Shown here: in pieces, positions 64,000 through 64,000 of the stretch
Position numbering within the stretch: the first letter of the stretch is position 1
How the letters are laid out: each line of letters begins with the position of its first letter
From: Myxacorys californica WJT36-NPBG1
GTDB taxonomy: Bacteria > Cyanobacteriota > Cyanobacteriia > Leptolyngbyales > Leptolyngbyaceae
Assembly (NCBI GenBank): GCA_019359315.1
Contig: JAHHHO010000025.1
Span: forward strand, 1-64,000
Direction of reading: 5' to 3'
Length of the DNA: 64,000 nucleotides
Made by a program: the position numbers and the translations under genes
The notes under the pieces: generated by a model
What the model saw: only the letters and a program-made list of their open reading frames with translations
Told to the model about the DNA's origin: nothing
The model's database searches: none

Positions 64000-64000
64000 T

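Noticed and set aside
1-64000. tRNA, rRNA or tmRNA genes
   Set aside because: I saw no T-loop GGTTC-type context with matching acceptor stems and no rRNA-like sequence; a computed tRNA scan could overrule this.

Overview
The window looks like a chromosome segment from a cyanobacterium. It is rich in HIP1-type GCGATCGC palindromes. It carries a 39-codon psb30/ycf12 gene, a Tab2-like translation factor for photosystem genes, a Ycf35 (DUF1257) gene, a short S1-type ribosomal protein and several families known mainly from cyanobacteria (DUF3038, DUF4335, DUF6335). The overall mix resembles a filamentous non-heterocystous Leptolyngbya-like organism, but that genus-level impression is unproven. I found no rRNA, tRNA, CRISPR array or complete IS transposase.

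Layout. 0-1 kb: a membrane-protein gene apparently interrupted by an in-frame stop. 1.2-11.6 kb: housekeeping genes (trpS, a methylenetetrahydrofolate reductase, ogt, lysS, an MsbA-like ABC exporter, a Uma2-type nuclease) with a pair of AAA/STAND-like ATPases between them. 11.7-11.9 kb: a degenerate 21-bp tandem array. 12-21 kb: recQ, then a stress-type block (SDR, DUF6335, DJ-1/PfpI with a helical C-terminal half, SRPBCC protein, two tandem zinc alcohol dehydrogenases around a small secreted protein, a two-helix membrane peptide). 21-27.9 kb: pmbA, Tab2-like, S1-like, YihY, mnmA and two envelope proteins. 28-31.8 kb: a GH1 glucosidase, a probable non-autonomous transposon-like element filled with fifteen 21-bp repeats, a candidate small RNA and an alpha/beta hydrolase. 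31.9-38 kb: a two-component system, psb30, a Ser/Thr kinase and anmK. 38-48 kb: two lipoproteins, a phytol-kinase-type enzyme, the DUF3038/DUF4335 pair, a second Ser/Thr kinase and a DUF2997-Ycf35-ferredoxin operon. 49-54 kb: the type IV pilus motor operon pilB-pilT-pilC. 54-59.6 kb: grpE-dnaK-dnaJ-tusA-like-rsgA. 59.7-64 kb: a small exported protein, a subtilase preceded by a 19-codon mini-ORF, and the C-terminal part of a histidine kinase cut by the window edge.

Functional themes are protein quality control, regulated phosphorylation (two Ser/Thr kinases, one and a half two-component systems), pilus motility and stress redox chemistry. The least explained parts are the two 21-bp arrays about 18 kb apart, both open as heptad repeats. 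One sits between 12-bp terminal inverted repeats; a near copy of that repeat end lies alone at 39.15 kb. Next come the paired ATPases and the 19-codon ORF in front of the subtilase. Several convergent gene pairs share a 4-nt stop overlap. Strong intergenic hairpins let many transcription units be delimited by eye.
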